Positions 48,824-59,078 are shown, numbered from the stretch's first letter. The stretch is 64,000 bases of DNA from Paucibacter sediminis (GCF_030254645.1 NZ_CP116346.1:4133001-4197000); one strand, 5' to 3'. Translations and numbers: made by a program. The notes: a model not told the origin generated them from the letters alone.

Positions 48824-49747
48824 ATGGAGACTTTTTTGCAACAGATCATCAATGGTCTGGTGCTCGGGAGCATGTATGCACTCGTGGCACTGGGCTACAC
48901 GATGGTCTACGGCATCATCAACCTGATCAATTTCGCCCATGGCGAGATCCTCATGGTCGGGGCACTCGTGAGCTGGACCGTGGTCAGCGCCCTGGCTGAC
49001 ACCGGCCTGCCGGGCTGGGCCCTGATGTTGGTGGCACTGCTGTGCGCCATCGTCGTGTGTACCCTGCTCAATTTCGCGGTCGAACGCATTGCCTACCGGC
49101 CGCTGCGCAATGCGCCTCGCCTGGCACCGCTGATCACCGCGATGGGCATGTCGCTGCTGCTGCAGACCCTGGCGATGATCGTCTGGAAGCCCAATCCCAA
49201 GCCCTTCCCGCTGCTGCTGCCCTCGGTGGCGATCGACCTGGGCGGGCCGGTGATCACGGTCACGCAGATCCTGATCCTGGTCATCACCGTCATCATCCTG
49301 GGCGGCCTGCTCTGGCTGGTGAACCACACCAAGCTGGGCCGCGCGATGCGCGCCACCGCCGAGAACCCGCGCGTGGCCGGCCTGATGGGTGTGAAGCCCG
49401 ATGTGGTGATCTCGGCCACCTTCGTGATCGGTGCGGCGCTGGCCGCCGTTGCCGGCCTGATGTGGGCGGCCAACTACGGCACCGTGCAGCACTCGATGGG
49501 CTTCATGCCCGGCCTGAAGGCCTTCACCGCCGCGGTGCTGGGCGGCATCGGTAACCTCGCCGGTGCGATGCTGGGCGGGGTGGTGCTGGGCCTGATCGAG
49601 GCCATCGGTGCCGGCTACCTGGGTGACCTCACCGGCGGCGTGCTGGGCAGCCATTACGCCGACATCTTCGCCTTCGTGGCGCTGATCCTGGTGCTGACCC
49701 TGCGCCCCTCGGGCCTGCTGGGCGAGCGCGTGGCCGATCGTGCCTAA
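48824..49747 (+). CDS. livH: Branched-chain amino acid ABC transporter permease LivH
   Basis: 307-aa polytopic inner-membrane protein. Begins METFLQQIINGLVLGSMYAL and carries the LivH motifs GYTMVYGIINLINFAHGEIL and GRAMRATAENPRVAGLMGVK (the EAA-like cytoplasmic loop). The tail is FAFVALILVLTLRPSGLLGE. Start at 48824 is preceded by AAGGAAG. First gene of the liv operon; the 268-bp region upstream (48556-48823) must hold its promoter, but I see no clear box. Confidence 0.95.
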   Translation: METFLQQIINGLVLGSMYALVALGYTMVYGIINLINFAHGEILMVGALVSWTVVSALADTGLPGWALMLVALLCAIVVCTLLNFAVERIAYRPLRNAPRLAPLITAMGMSLLLQTLAMIVWKPNPKPFPLLLPSVAIDLGGPVITVTQILILVITVIILGGLLWLVNHTKLGRAMRATAENPRVAGLMGVKPDVVISATFVIGAALAAVAGLMWAANYGTVQHSMGFMPGLKAFTAAVLGGIGNLAGAMLGGVVLGLIEAIGAGYLGDLTGGVLGSHYADIFAFVALILVLTLRPSGLLGERVADRA

Positions 49748-49757
49748 GGAGTACACG

Positions 49758-50843
<1,086 letters not shown>

Positions 50844-50862
50844 GCAGCAAGGAGAGCAAAGC

Positions 50863-51645
50863 ATGAGCCAACAAGAAACCGTATTGAAAGTCGCCGGCGT
50901 CTCCAAGCGCTTTGGCGGCCTGCAAGCCCTCTCCGAGGTGGGCATCCAGATCAACAAGGGCCAGGTCTATGGCCTGATCGGCCCCAATGGCGCCGGCAAG
51001 ACCACCTTCTTCAACGTCATCACCGGCCTCTACACGCCCGACGCGGGGACCTTCGAGCTGGGCGGCGCGCCCTATGCGCCGACGGCGGTGCACCAGGTTG
51101 CCAAGACCGGCATTGCGCGCACCTTCCAGAACATCCGCCTGTTCGCCGAGATGACGGCGCTGGAGAACGTGATGGTGGGCCGCCATGTGCGCACCGGCTC
51201 GGGCCTCATCGGCGCGGTGTTTCGCACCCCCGGCTTCAAGGCCGAGGAGGCCGCGATCGCCAAGCGTGCCCAGGAGCTGCTCGATTACGTGGGCATCGGC
51301 AAGTACGCGGAGTTCAAGGCGCGCACCCTGAGCTATGGCGACCAGCGCCGCCTGGAGATTGCGCGCGCGCTGGCCACCGACCCCAAGCTGATTGCGCTGG
51401 ACGAACCGGCCGCCGGCATGAACGCCACCGAGAAGGTGGTGCTGCGCGAGCTGATCGACCGCATCCGCAACGACGGCCGCACCATCCTCTTGATCGAGCA
51501 TGACGTCAAGCTGGTGATGGGGCTGTGCGACCGTGTCACCGTGCTGGACTATGGCAAGCAGATTGCCGAAGGCACGCCGGCCGATGTGCAGCGCAACGAG
51601 AAGGTGATCGAGGCCTATCTGGGCGCCGGTCACAAGGCCCATTAA
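50863..51645 (+). CDS. livG: Branched-chain amino acid ABC transporter ATPase LivG
   Basis: 260 aa. Begins MSQQETVLKVAGVSKRFGGL. Walker A LIGPNGAGKTTFFNVITGL; LivG marker GIARTFQNIRLFAEMTALEN; signature TLSYGDQRRLEIARALATD; Walker B IALDEPAAGMNATE; the H-loop lies in LIEHDVKLVMGLCDRV. Cytosolic subunit that, with LivF, drives import. Confidence 0.96.
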   Translation: MSQQETVLKVAGVSKRFGGLQALSEVGIQINKGQVYGLIGPNGAGKTTFFNVITGLYTPDAGTFELGGAPYAPTAVHQVAKTGIARTFQNIRLFAEMTALENVMVGRHVRTGSGLIGAVFRTPGFKAEEAAIAKRAQELLDYVGIGKYAEFKARTLSYGDQRRLEIARALATDPKLIALDEPAAGMNATEKVVLRELIDRIRNDGRTILLIEHDVKLVMGLCDRVTVLDYGKQIAEGTPADVQRNEKVIEAYLGAGHKAH

Positions 51646-51672
51646 GGCCCACTGAGTTCAGGAGAAACGCAA

Positions 51673-52395
51673 ATGGCAGACAACAACATCCTGCTCAAGG
51701 TCGGTGGCCTCAAGGTCGCGTACGGCGGCATCCAGGCCGTCAAGGGCGTGAGCTTCGAGGTGCGCCAGGGCGAACTGGTGAGCCTGATCGGCGCCAATGG
51801 CGCCGGCAAGACCACCACGCTGAAGGCCGTGACCGGCCTGCAGCCGGTGGCCGACGGCGAGATCGAATACCTGGGCAAGTCCATCAAGGGCCAGGGCGCC
51901 TGGGACCTGGTCAAGCAGGGCCTGGTGATGGTGCCGGAAGGGCGCGGCACCTTCACCCGCATGACCATCACCGAGAACCTGCAGATGGGCGCCTACATCC
52001 GCAACGACAAGGCCGAGATCCTGGCCGATATCGACAAGGTGTTCGGCATCTTCCCGCGCCTGAAGGAGCGTCGCAACCAGCTGGCCGGCACCATGTCGGG
52101 TGGCGAGCAGCAGATGCTGGCGATGGGCCGTGCGCTGATGGCGCGCCCCAAGGTGCTCTTGCTGGACGAACCCTCGATGGGCCTCTCGCCCATCATGGTG
52201 GACAAGATCTTCGAGGTGGTGAACGACATCCACGGCCAGGGCGTGACCATTCTGCTGGTGGAGCAGAACGCCAGCCGGGCGCTGGCGGCCGCGAATCGCG
52301 GCTATGTGATGGAAAGCGGCATCGTCACCATGACCGGCGAAGGCAAGCATCTGCTCAACGACCCCAAGGTGCGCGCCGCCTACCTCGGCGAGTGA
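51673..52395 (+). CDS. livF: Branched-chain amino acid ABC transporter ATPase LivF
   Basis: 240 aa. Begins MADNNILLKVGGLKVAYGGI. Walker A IGANGAGKTTTLKAVTGL; VMVPEGRGTFTRMTITENL is typical of LivF; signature TMSGGEQQMLAMGRALM; Walker B KVLLLDEPSMGLSPIM; H-loop segment VEQNASRALAAANRGYVME. Located 27 nt after livG. A 120-bp gap with a strong stem follows before livK. Confidence 0.96.
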   Translation: MADNNILLKVGGLKVAYGGIQAVKGVSFEVRQGELVSLIGANGAGKTTTLKAVTGLQPVADGEIEYLGKSIKGQGAWDLVKQGLVMVPEGRGTFTRMTITENLQMGAYIRNDKAEILADIDKVFGIFPRLKERRNQLAGTMSGGEQQMLAMGRALMARPKVLLLDEPSMGLSPIMVDKIFEVVNDIHGQGVTILLVEQNASRALAAANRGYVMESGIVTMTGEGKHLLNDPKVRAAYLGE

Positions 52396-52426
52396 ACCTT
52401 TCTACCGAGTTCCTAGCGGGCATATA

Positions 52427-52489
52427 GCCGGACGGGGAAGGGCGTGCGCCCGCGCGCCACGCAGCCGCGAAATGACTTCCCCGGCCGGC
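52427..52489 (+). repeat. Long inverted repeat in the livF-livK intergenic region
   Basis: GCCGGACGGGGAAG (52427-52440) and CTTCCCCGGCCGGC (52476-52489) pair in 13 of 14 positions around a 35-nt loop that is itself GC-rich and self-complementary. No T-run follows. It lies 26 nt before the livK start. Such stems between transporter genes and their binding-protein gene often protect the downstream mRNA and raise binding-protein levels; that role is inferred here. Confidence 0.6.
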
Positions 52490-52515
52490 ACAACACATCG
52501 GAGATAGACAAACCC

Positions 52516-53661
52516 ATGACCTCCCTCATGAAACCCACCCTGATTGCCGCTGCGGCCATGCTGCTCGGCGCGCCCGCGATGGCGCAAGACCTGGTCGTGA
52601 AGATCGGCCATGTCGGCCCCACCAGCGGCGCGATTGCCCACCTGGGCAAGGACAATGAGTTGGGCGCGCGCATGGCCATCGATGAGCTGAACGCCAAGGG
52701 CGTCACCATCGGCGGCAAGAAGGCCAAGTTCGAACTGCTGGCCGAAGACGACGCGGGCGACCCGAAGCAGGGCACGGCCGCGGCCCAGAAGCTGATGGAC
52801 TCCAAGGTCAACGGCGTGATCGGCCACCTGAACTCGGGCACCTCGATCCCCGCGTCCAAGGTGTATAGCGACGCTGGCGTGCCGCAGATCAGCCCCTCGG
52901 CGACCAACCCCAAGTTCACCCGCAACGGCTACAAGACCGCTTTCCGCGTGGTGGCCGACGACGTGCACCTGGGCGGCACGCTGGGCAAGTACGCCGTGAA
53001 GGAACTCAAGGGCCAGTCGATCGCCGTGATCGATGACCGCACCGCGTACGGCCAGGGCGTGGCCGACGAGTTCGAAAAGGGCGTGAAGGCCTCCGGCGGC
53101 AAGGTCGTCGGTCGCGAATTCACCAACGACAAGGCCACGGACTTCACCGCCATCCTGACCTCCTTGAAGGCCAAGAAGCCCGATGTGGTCTTCTTCGGCG
53201 GCATGGACGCGGTGGCCGGCCCGATGCTGCGCCAGATGAAGCAGCTGGGCATCGAAGCCAAGTTCATGGGCGGCGACGGCATCTGCTCGGGCGAGCTGCC
53301 CAAGCTGGCCGCGGGCACCATGGGTGACGGCCAGGTGGTGTGCGCCGAGGCTGGTGGCGTGGAAGGCGAATCCAAGAAGTCGATGGAAGGCTTCAAGGCC
53401 AAGTTCAAGGAAAAGTACAAGGTGGACGTGCAGATCTACGCCCCCTATGTGTATGACGCCGTGAACGTGATGGTGGCGGCGATGGTGAAGGCCGGCTCGG
53501 CCGAACCTGCCAAGTACCTGCCGGTGCTGGCCAAGACCGACGGTTACAAGGGCGTGACCGGCACGATCGGCTTCGACGGCAAGGGCGACATCAAGAATGG
53601 CGCGCTGACCCTGTTCACCTACAAGGGCGGTGCGCGCGAGCAGATCGCCGTGGTGCGCTAA
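52516..53661 (+). CDS. livK: Branched-chain amino acid periplasmic binding protein LivK
   Basis: 381 aa. Signal peptide MTSLMKPTLIAAAAMLLGAP to AMAQ (about residue 24), then the type I periplasmic-binding fold: VVKIGHVGPTSGAIAHLGKD, KLMDSKVNGVIGHLNSGTSI, SIAVIDDRTAYGQGVADEF and DVVFFGGMDAVAGPMLRQMK. It ends before a strong intrinsic terminator. Last gene of the liv operon. Ligand could be Leu/Ile/Val or a related amino acid. Confidence 0.95.
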   Translation: MTSLMKPTLIAAAAMLLGAPAMAQDLVVKIGHVGPTSGAIAHLGKDNELGARMAIDELNAKGVTIGGKKAKFELLAEDDAGDPKQGTAAAQKLMDSKVNGVIGHLNSGTSIPASKVYSDAGVPQISPSATNPKFTRNGYKTAFRVVADDVHLGGTLGKYAVKELKGQSIAVIDDRTAYGQGVADEFEKGVKASGGKVVGREFTNDKATDFTAILTSLKAKKPDVVFFGGMDAVAGPMLRQMKQLGIEAKFMGGDGICSGELPKLAAGTMGDGQVVCAEAGGVEGESKKSMEGFKAKFKEKYKVDVQIYAPYVYDAVNVMVAAMVKAGSAEPAKYLPVLAKTDGYKGVTGTIGFDGKGDIKNGALTLFTYKGGAREQIAVVR

Positions 53662-53720
53662 GCCAGTCGAGCCTGGTTTGACGACCACCGGATACCGGTA
53701 GACGAAGACAGAAGACCGAA

Positions 53721-53741
53721 GGGCGGCTTCCTCGGCCGCCC
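53721..53741 (+). repeat. Hairpin downstream of livK
   Basis: GGGCGGC (53721-53727) pairs perfectly with GCCGCCC (53735-53741) around a 7-nt loop, 60 nt after the livK stop and 26 nt before the terminator hairpin. It has no T-run of its own; probably a 3'-UTR stabilising stem. Confidence 0.5.
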
Positions 53742-53766
53742 GGGCCTCATCCAGACAGGCCCTCTT

Positions 53767-53801
53767 GGGCATCCCCAGTGACTCCGGGGATGCCCTTTTT
53801 T
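53767..53801 (+). terminator. Rho-independent terminator of the liv operon
   Basis: GGGCATCCCC (53767-53776) pairs perfectly with GGGGATGCCC (53786-53795), 9-nt loop, followed immediately by six T (53796-53801). A textbook intrinsic terminator 106 bp after the livK stop. It separates the liv operon from edd. Confidence 0.93.
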
Positions 53802-53915
53802 GCGCCCGGCCCAGGCGCTTTCGTACCCCGGCTGTAACCGCAACAGGGTCCGGATCTTGTAATATGGTTACCAATTTCAATCCGGCCGAGTTACATCGGC
53901 GCAGGGGCTGACCGT

Positions 53916-55745
53916 ATGACAACCAAGACCGCTCGCTTGATCAGCGAGGTCACCGCGCGCATCCAGGCGCGCAGCGCCGCCACCCGTGAGCGCTATCTGG
54001 CCCAGGTGGCACAGCTGGCCGGCCGCAAGCGCGGCGTGGAACGCATGGGCTGCGCGAATGTGGCGCATGCCTTTGCCGCCATGCCCGCCAACGACAAGCT
54101 GCGCATCGTGGCCGAGAAGGCGCCGCATCTGGGCATCGTCACCGCCTACAACGACATGCTCTCGGCCCACCAGCCCTACGAGCATTACCCCGAGCTGATA
54201 CGCGCCGAGGCCCATGCCCAAGGCGCCACCGTGCAGGTGGCAGGCGGCACGCCGGCGATGTGCGATGGCGTCACGCAAGGCCTGCCCGGCATGGAGCTGA
54301 GCCTGTTCTCGCGCGACAGCATCGCCATGAGCACCGCCATCGCGCTGAGTCACGATGTCTTCGATGGCGCGCTGCTCTTGGGCATCTGCGACAAGATCGT
54401 GCCGGGGCTCTTGATCGGCGCGCTGCATTTCGGCCATCTGCCCTGCGTGTTCGTGCCCGCCGGCCCGATGAGCAGCGGCATCTCCAACAGCGAGAAGGCC
54501 AAGGTGCGCGAGCTTTACGCACAAGGCAAGGTGGGGCGCGAGGAGCTGCTGAAGAGCGAGTCCGCCGCCTACCATGGCGCCGGCACCTGCACCTTCTACG
54601 GCACCGCCAACAGCAACCAGATGCTGCTGGAGGCCATGGGCCTGCACCTGCCGGGCGCGGCCTTCGTGCACCCGCAGGACGACTTGCGTGAGCAGCTCAC
54701 ACGCGCCGCGGTGCGCCAGGCCCTCAGCATCACCGCCAAGGGCAACTACACGCCGATCGGCCGCCTGGTGGACGAGCGCTGCATCGTCAACGCCATGGTC
54801 GCGCTGCTCGCCACCGGCGGCTCCACCAACCACCTGATCCATTGGGTGGCGGTGGCGCGCTCGGCCGGCATCCTGATCGACTGGACCGATTTCTCCGAGC
54901 TCTCGGCCGCCGTGCCGCTGCTGGCGCGCGTCTATCCGAACGGCAGCGCCGATGTGAACCAGTTCCAGGCCGCGGGCGGCCCCGGCTTCGTGATCCGCGA
55001 GCTGCTGCAGGCCGGCCTGATGCACGAGGACGTGCTGACCGTCGCCGGCCCCAGCCTGCAGGCCTATGGCCGCGTGCCCAGCCTGGGTGCCGATGGCAAG
55101 CCGCAGTGGCAGGCGCTGCCCGAGGGCTCCAGCGACGAGGGCGTGGTGCGTACGGCGGCCGCCCCCTTCAGCGCCAGCGGCGGCCTCAAGCTGCTGGCCG
55201 GCAATCTGGGCCGTGCCGTCATCAAGGTCTCGGCGGTGCCGGAAGACCGCCATGTGATCGAGGCGCCGGCGCGCATCTTCACCGATCAGGAATCCATGCA
55301 GGCGGCCTTCAAGGCCGGCGAGCTGGACCGCGACGTGGTGGTGGTGGTGCGCTTCCAGGGCCCGCAGGCCAATGGCATGCCCGAGCTGCACAAGCTCACG
55401 CCGCCGCTGGCGGTGCTGCAGGGCAAGGGCTTCAAGGTCGCGCTGGTGACCGACGGCCGCATGAGCGGCGCCTCCGGCAAGGTGCCGGCCGCCATCCATG
55501 TGAGCCCCGAGGCACTGGCAGGCGGCCCCTTGGCCATGCTGCGCGATGGCGATCTGGTGCGCATGGATGCCGTCAGCGGCGAGCTGCAGGCCCTGGTGCC
55601 CGAGGCCGAGTGGGCGCAGCGCGCGCTTGCCAGCATCGCGCCCGAGCAGCAGGCCGAGAACGGCGCCGGCCTCGGCCGCGAGCTGTTCGCCGGGCTGCGC
55701 CGCAACGTCAAGAGCGCCGAAGAAGGCGCCATTTCTTGGCTCTAA
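53916..55745 (+). CDS. edd: Phosphogluconate dehydratase (Entner-Doudoroff)
   Basis: 609-aa IlvD/Edd-family iron-sulfur enzyme converting 6-phosphogluconate to 2-keto-3-deoxy-6-phosphogluconate. Cluster and active-site segments: [80 protein letters not shown] and [20 protein letters not shown]. It starts 170 bp after the liv terminator and 26 bp before eda. Length normal. Confidence 0.97.
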   Translation: MTTKTARLISEVTARIQARSAATRERYLAQVAQLAGRKRGVERMGCANVAHAFAAMPANDKLRIVAEKAPHLGIVTAYNDMLSAHQPYEHYPELIRAEAHAQGATVQVAGGTPAMCDGVTQGLPGMELSLFSRDSIAMSTAIALSHDVFDGALLLGICDKIVPGLLIGALHFGHLPCVFVPAGPMSSGISNSEKAKVRELYAQGKVGREELLKSESAAYHGAGTCTFYGTANSNQMLLEAMGLHLPGAAFVHPQDDLREQLTRAAVRQALSITAKGNYTPIGRLVDERCIVNAMVALLATGGSTNHLIHWVAVARSAGILIDWTDFSELSAAVPLLARVYPNGSADVNQFQAAGGPGFVIRELLQAGLMHEDVLTVAGPSLQAYGRVPSLGADGKPQWQALPEGSSDEGVVRTAAAPFSASGGLKLLAGNLGRAVIKVSAVPEDRHVIEAPARIFTDQESMQAAFKAGELDRDVVVVVRFQGPQANGMPELHKLTPPLAVLQGKGFKVALVTDGRMSGASGKVPAAIHVSPEALAGGPLAMLRDGDLVRMDAVSGELQALVPEAEWAQRALASIAPEQQAENGAGLGRELFAGLRRNVKSAEEGAISWL

Positions 55746-55771
55746 GCCTGGCTCTGACCTTAGGAAGTGAC

Positions 55772-56404
55772 ATGAGCGACGCAAGAACTCTCAGCCTGGC
55801 CGCCCACGGCCCCGTGATCCCGGTGATCGTGATCCAGCGCCTGGAAGATGCCGTGCCGCTGGCCCAGGCCTTGGTGGCCGGCGGCGTGCGTGTGCTGGAA
55901 GTGACGCTGCGCACGCCGGTGGCGCTGGCGGCGATGGAGGCGATGGCGCGCGCCGTGCCCGAGGCCATCGTCGGCGCCGGCACCCTGCGTACGGTGGCCG
56001 ATGTGGTGGCGGCCAAGAACGCCGGCTGCCAGTTCGGCGTCAGCCCCGGCTATACCGACGCCATGGGTGCGGCCTGCCAGGCGCAAGACCTGCCCCTCCT
56101 GCCCGGCGTGTCCACCGCCAGCGAGGTGATGCAGGCGAACGCCGCGGGCTATGGCTTTCTCAAGCTGTTCCCGGCCACCGCGGTGGGTGGGGTGAACCTG
56201 CTCAAGGCGCTGGCGGGGCCCTTCCCGGACGTGGCTTTCTGCCCCACCGGCGGCATCACGCCCGAAAGTGCGCCGCAATTCCTGGCGCTGCCGAATGTGA
56301 AGGTCTGCGGCGGCTCCTGGCTGACGCCGGCCGATGCCATCGAGGCCGGCGACTGGGCCCGCATCACGCGCCTGGCCCAGGCCACGCACGCCTTGCGGGG
56401 CTGA
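55772..56404 (+). CDS. eda: KDPG aldolase (2-dehydro-3-deoxyphosphogluconate aldolase)
   Basis: 210-aa class I aldolase splitting KDPG into pyruvate and glyceraldehyde 3-phosphate. Start at 55772 ([20 protein letters not shown]), AGGA upstream. Catalytic Glu43 in [13 protein letters not shown] and Schiff-base Lys in [15 protein letters not shown]; phosphate site CPTGGITPE. Directly follows edd, so 6-phosphogluconate is processed by a complete ED shunt. Convergent with the thioesterase gene, 4-nt gap. Confidence 0.97.
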   Translation: MSDARTLSLAAHGPVIPVIVIQRLEDAVPLAQALVAGGVRVLEVTLRTPVALAAMEAMARAVPEAIVGAGTLRTVADVVAAKNAGCQFGVSPGYTDAMGAACQAQDLPLLPGVSTASEVMQANAAGYGFLKLFPATAVGGVNLLKALAGPFPDVAFCPTGGITPESAPQFLALPNVKVCGGSWLTPADAIEAGDWARITRLAQATHALRG

Positions 56405-56408
56405 GGGC

Positions 56409-56969
56409 TCAGGCCCTGGCTTCGAACACCAGGCAGGTGGTGCTGGCATGGGCATAGAGCTTGCCGTCATGCCCCACCAGGCGCGCCTCGGCGGTGGCCA
56501 CCTGGCGCCCGCCATGGGTGACCTCGCCGATCGCGCGCACCAGCGGCACGCGGTCTGACAGCGCCCGCACCAGGTTCACCTTGAACTCCAGCGTGGTGTA
56601 GGCGCGCCCCGGCTCCAGGCTGGTGTGCACCGCGCAGCCCAGCGCCGAATCGAGCAGGGTGGCGAACCAGCCGCCATGCACGGTGCCCAGCGGGTTGTAA
56701 TGCTTGCGCTGTGGCCGGCCCTGGAATACCGCGCGGCCATGCGCCACCTCGATGAGGCAGAAGTCCAGGGTGTGCGAAATCGGCGCCGGCGGGAATTCGC
56801 CGTTCAGCAGGGCTTGCATCTGCTGCAGGCCGGTCAGGCCCGCCAGCTGCTCGGGCCGCGCCAGTCCATGCTCCGGGCGCAGCCGGGCGCGTACCGTGGC
56901 CTCGTCGGCCTGCCATTGGGCCAGCAGTTCGTCCGCCGCGGAGGGGGCTGGGTTTGTGCGTGCGTCCAT
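56409..56969 (-). CDS. PaaI-family hot-dog thioesterase
   Basis: 186 aa from 56969 (MDARTNPAPSAADELLAQW); a TTG further upstream lies in the operator region and is less likely. PaaI/4HBT signature HYNPLGTVHGGWFATLLDSA, then GCAVHTSLEPGRAYTTLEFK and VGHDGKLYAHASTTCLVFE. Expected to hydrolyse an aryl- or acyl-CoA; substrate unknown. Divergent from a MarR regulator with shared palindromic operators, so likely its target. Confidence 0.85.
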   Translation of the reverse strand: MDARTNPAPSAADELLAQWQADEATVRARLRPEHGLARPEQLAGLTGLQQMQALLNGEFPPAPISHTLDFCLIEVAHGRAVFQGRPQRKHYNPLGTVHGGWFATLLDSALGCAVHTSLEPGRAYTTLEFKVNLVRALSDRVPLVRAIGEVTHGGRQVATAEARLVGHDGKLYAHASTTCLVFEARA

Positions 56970-56985
56970 CGTTGATTCCAATGTT

Positions 56986-57012
56986 TGTATATGCAACTAT
57001 TGCAGCTGCAAT
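56986..57012. promoter_or_regulatory. Two palindromes between the thioesterase and marR genes (MarR operator candidates)
   Basis: TTGTATATGCAA (56986-56997, two mismatches from perfect symmetry) and the perfect 14-bp palindrome ATTGCAGCTGCAAT (56999-57012) lie head to tail in the 64-bp gap between the divergent genes. Both share the TTGxA/TxCAA half-site that MarR-type regulators read. They should control both directions. No binding data. Confidence 0.6.
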
Positions 57013-57033
57013 CATCGCCACTACAATGCCGGC

Positions 57034-57495
57034 ATGTCAAGCAAACCCGCGACAGCAGCAAAGCCCGCGCCGAAGCAAGGCCCGCAGGGCTGCACCAATT
57101 TCAAGCTGCGCCAGCTGACGCGGCTGGTGTCGCAGCATTGCGAGACCCATTTCGCCGAGACCGGGCTCAAGACCACGCAGTACTCGCTGCTCGCCCACAT
57201 CGACCAGCTCGGCCCGGTGCAGCCCAGCGAGCTGGCGCGGCGCATGGATCTGGACGTCTCCACGCTCTCGCGCAATGTGCAGGGCCTGGTGGCAGCCGGG
57301 CTGGTGGAACTGGCCGAGGGCGATGACGCGCGCAGCCACCGCCTGCAGCTGACCGAGGCCGGCCGCGCCAAGCGCCAGGCCATGAAGGGCAGCTGGAAGC
57401 GTGCCCAGCTCTCGCTCAACGACAGGCTGGGCGATGCCAAGGTCGCGCAGCTGCATGCCCTGCTGGACGAGTGCCTGGAGCTGATGCGCGGCTGA
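57034..57495 (+). CDS. MarR-family transcriptional regulator
   Basis: 153 aa from ATG at 57034 (MSSKPATAAKPAPKQGPQGC). Winged HTH: QYSLLAHIDQLGPVQPSELA, RMDLDVSTLSRNVQGLVAAG (recognition helix) and the wing EGDDARSHRLQLTEAGRAKR with the typical D-R residues. Divergent from the PaaI-type thioesterase and followed after 12 bp by a CAT-like acetyltransferase; both are candidate targets. Ligand unknown; Cys20 is the only evident oxidation-prone residue. Confidence 0.88.
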   Translation: MSSKPATAAKPAPKQGPQGCTNFKLRQLTRLVSQHCETHFAETGLKTTQYSLLAHIDQLGPVQPSELARRMDLDVSTLSRNVQGLVAAGLVELAEGDDARSHRLQLTEAGRAKRQAMKGSWKRAQLSLNDRLGDAKVAQLHALLDECLELMRG

Positions 57496-57507
57496 TAGCA
57501 TGCCTCC

Positions 57508-58161
57508 ATGCCCCGCAGCCCTCGCCTGATCGACCTAAACAGCTGGCCACGCCGCCACAGCTTCGAGTTCTTCCGCCAACTCAACCAGCCTTACTTCAGC
57601 CTCTGCACGCGCGTGGAGCTGAGCGGTCTGCTGGCCCGCGCCAAGGCGCAGGCCGAGGCCACACCCTTCCTGGCCTACCACCACGCCTTGCTGGCCACGG
57701 CCAACGAGTTCGCCTGCTTCCGCCAGCGCATCGTCGATGGCCAGGTGATCGAGTACGCGCAGGTCGACGCCAGCACCACGGTGTTGCGCAGCGATGAAAG
57801 CCTGGCCTTTGCCGATCTGGCCTATCACGCCGATTTCGGCCGCTTCGTGCGCGAGGCGCGGGCCAGCCTGGCGGCGGCGCGTGCCTCCGACCCGGATGCC
57901 ATCGTCAGCAACAAGCTGCCGCGCCAGGACATGATCCACACCACCGTGATCCCCTGGCTGAGCTTCAGCAGCTTCTCGCACCCGCGCCAGCTGGGCAGCG
58001 GGGACGCCATTCCCAAGTTCGCGCTGGGCCGCTACGAGCCCGAGCCCGGCAGCGGCCGGCTATGGATGCCGGTGCATGTGGAGGTGCACCATGCGCTGAT
58101 GGACGGCCTGCATGTGGGCCGCTTCTTCGCGGCCTTGCAGGCCCGGATGAGCCAGGGCTAG
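57508..58161 (+). CDS. Chloramphenicol-acetyltransferase-family protein
   Basis: 217 aa, matching the length of CatA trimers (about 215-220 aa). N-terminus LIDLNSWPRRHSFEFFRQLN is CAT-like (xxxWxRxxxFxxF). The catalytic histidine lies in VHVEVHHALMDGLHVGRFF, matching HHAxxDGxH of the CAT/dihydrolipoamide-acyltransferase fold. PWLSFSSFSHP also fits. It acetylates a hydroxyl acceptor from acetyl-CoA; whether chloramphenicol is the substrate is unknown, and distant chromosomal members often differ. Likely co-transcribed with marR. Its stop shares CTAG with the convergent xthA. Confidence 0.82.
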   Translation: MPRSPRLIDLNSWPRRHSFEFFRQLNQPYFSLCTRVELSGLLARAKAQAEATPFLAYHHALLATANEFACFRQRIVDGQVIEYAQVDASTTVLRSDESLAFADLAYHADFGRFVREARASLAAARASDPDAIVSNKLPRQDMIHTTVIPWLSFSSFSHPRQLGSGDAIPKFALGRYEPEPGSGRLWMPVHVEVHHALMDGLHVGRFFAALQARMSQG

Positions 58162-58925
58162 AGCTCGATCTCGACCAGCACCGGCGCGTGGTCGCTGGGC
58201 CGCTCGTTCTTGCGCGGCAGCTTGTCGATCACGCAAGACTTCACCGCGCCCTTGAGCGCCGCGCTGACCAGGATGTGGTCGATGCGCAGGCCCTGGTTCT
58301 TGCGGAAGGCGAGGTTGCGGTAGTCCCACCAGCTCCAGCTCTTGGCCGGCTGCTCGAAGAGCCGGAAGGCGTCGCTCAGGCCCAGGCCCAGCAAGGCCTG
58401 GAAATGGGCGCGCTCCTCGGGCGTGCAATGGATCTGGCCGGCCCAGGCCACCGGGTCGTAGACATCGCGATCCTCAGGGGCGATGTTGAAGTCGCCCATC
58501 AGCACCAGCTTGTCATGCGTCTGCAGCTCCTGGCGCAGCCAGTCCTGCAGGGCCTGCAGCCAGCCCATCTTGTACTGGAACTTGTCGCTGTCGGGCGCCT
58601 GGCCATTGGGGAAATAGCCGCCCACCACGCGCACGCCGGCCACGGTGCCGGCGATCACGCGCGCCTGCTCGTCGGCGAAGCCAGGGATGTTCTTCACCAC
58701 CGCGCTGGCCGGGGTCTTGCTGATCAGGGCCACGCCGTTGTAGGTCTTCTGGCCGAACCACTGCACCTGGTAGCCGGCCGCGCCGATCTCCATGGTGGGG
58801 AATTTGTCGTCGGTGAGCTTGGTCTCCTGCAGCACCAGGGCATCGACCGGATTCGCCGCCAGCCAGTCGAGCAGCTGCGGCAGGCGCACGGCCAGGGAGT
58901 TGACGTTCCAGGTGGCGAGTTTCAT
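58158..58925 (-). CDS. xthA: Exodeoxyribonuclease III (AP endonuclease family)
   Basis: 255-aa EEP-fold nuclease for base-excision repair: 3'-5' exonuclease and AP endonuclease. MKLATWNVNSLAVRLPQLLD at the N-terminus; metal Glu34 in VLQETKLTDDKFP; LVLMGDFNIAPEDRDVYDP; the C-terminal catalytic motif ERPSDHAPVLVEIEL. Length standard. Convergent with the CAT-like gene (4-bp overlap). Confidence 0.95.
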   Translation of the reverse strand: MKLATWNVNSLAVRLPQLLDWLAANPVDALVLQETKLTDDKFPTMEIGAAGYQVQWFGQKTYNGVALISKTPASAVVKNIPGFADEQARVIAGTVAGVRVVGGYFPNGQAPDSDKFQYKMGWLQALQDWLRQELQTHDKLVLMGDFNIAPEDRDVYDPVAWAGQIHCTPEERAHFQALLGLGLSDAFRLFEQPAKSWSWWDYRNLAFRKNQGLRIDHILVSAALKGAVKSCVIDKLPRKNERPSDHAPVLVEIEL

Positions 58926-59051
58926 GGGTGACAGAGGGGCTGGGGCAGGGCCATGGGGCCGGTGGTGCCCGATGTTAACTGCCTGCCAGGGGCTGCCCCA
59001 GGGCGCACGGCAGGTCGGTGGAAATACTTAATCCGAGTACTTTCTTTGTGA

Positions 59052-59061
59052 CGAATATTCG
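59052..59061. promoter_or_regulatory. Palindrome upstream of the ArsR-type Sox regulator
   Basis: Perfect 10-bp palindrome CGAATATTCG, 17 bp before the regulator ATG at 59079, in an AT-rich 153-bp leader (58926-59078). ArsR-family proteins bind AT-rich inverted repeats overlapping their own promoters. Candidate autoregulatory operator for the sox operon. Confidence 0.45.
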
Positions 59062-59078
59062 GGCATAGTGATGTATGC

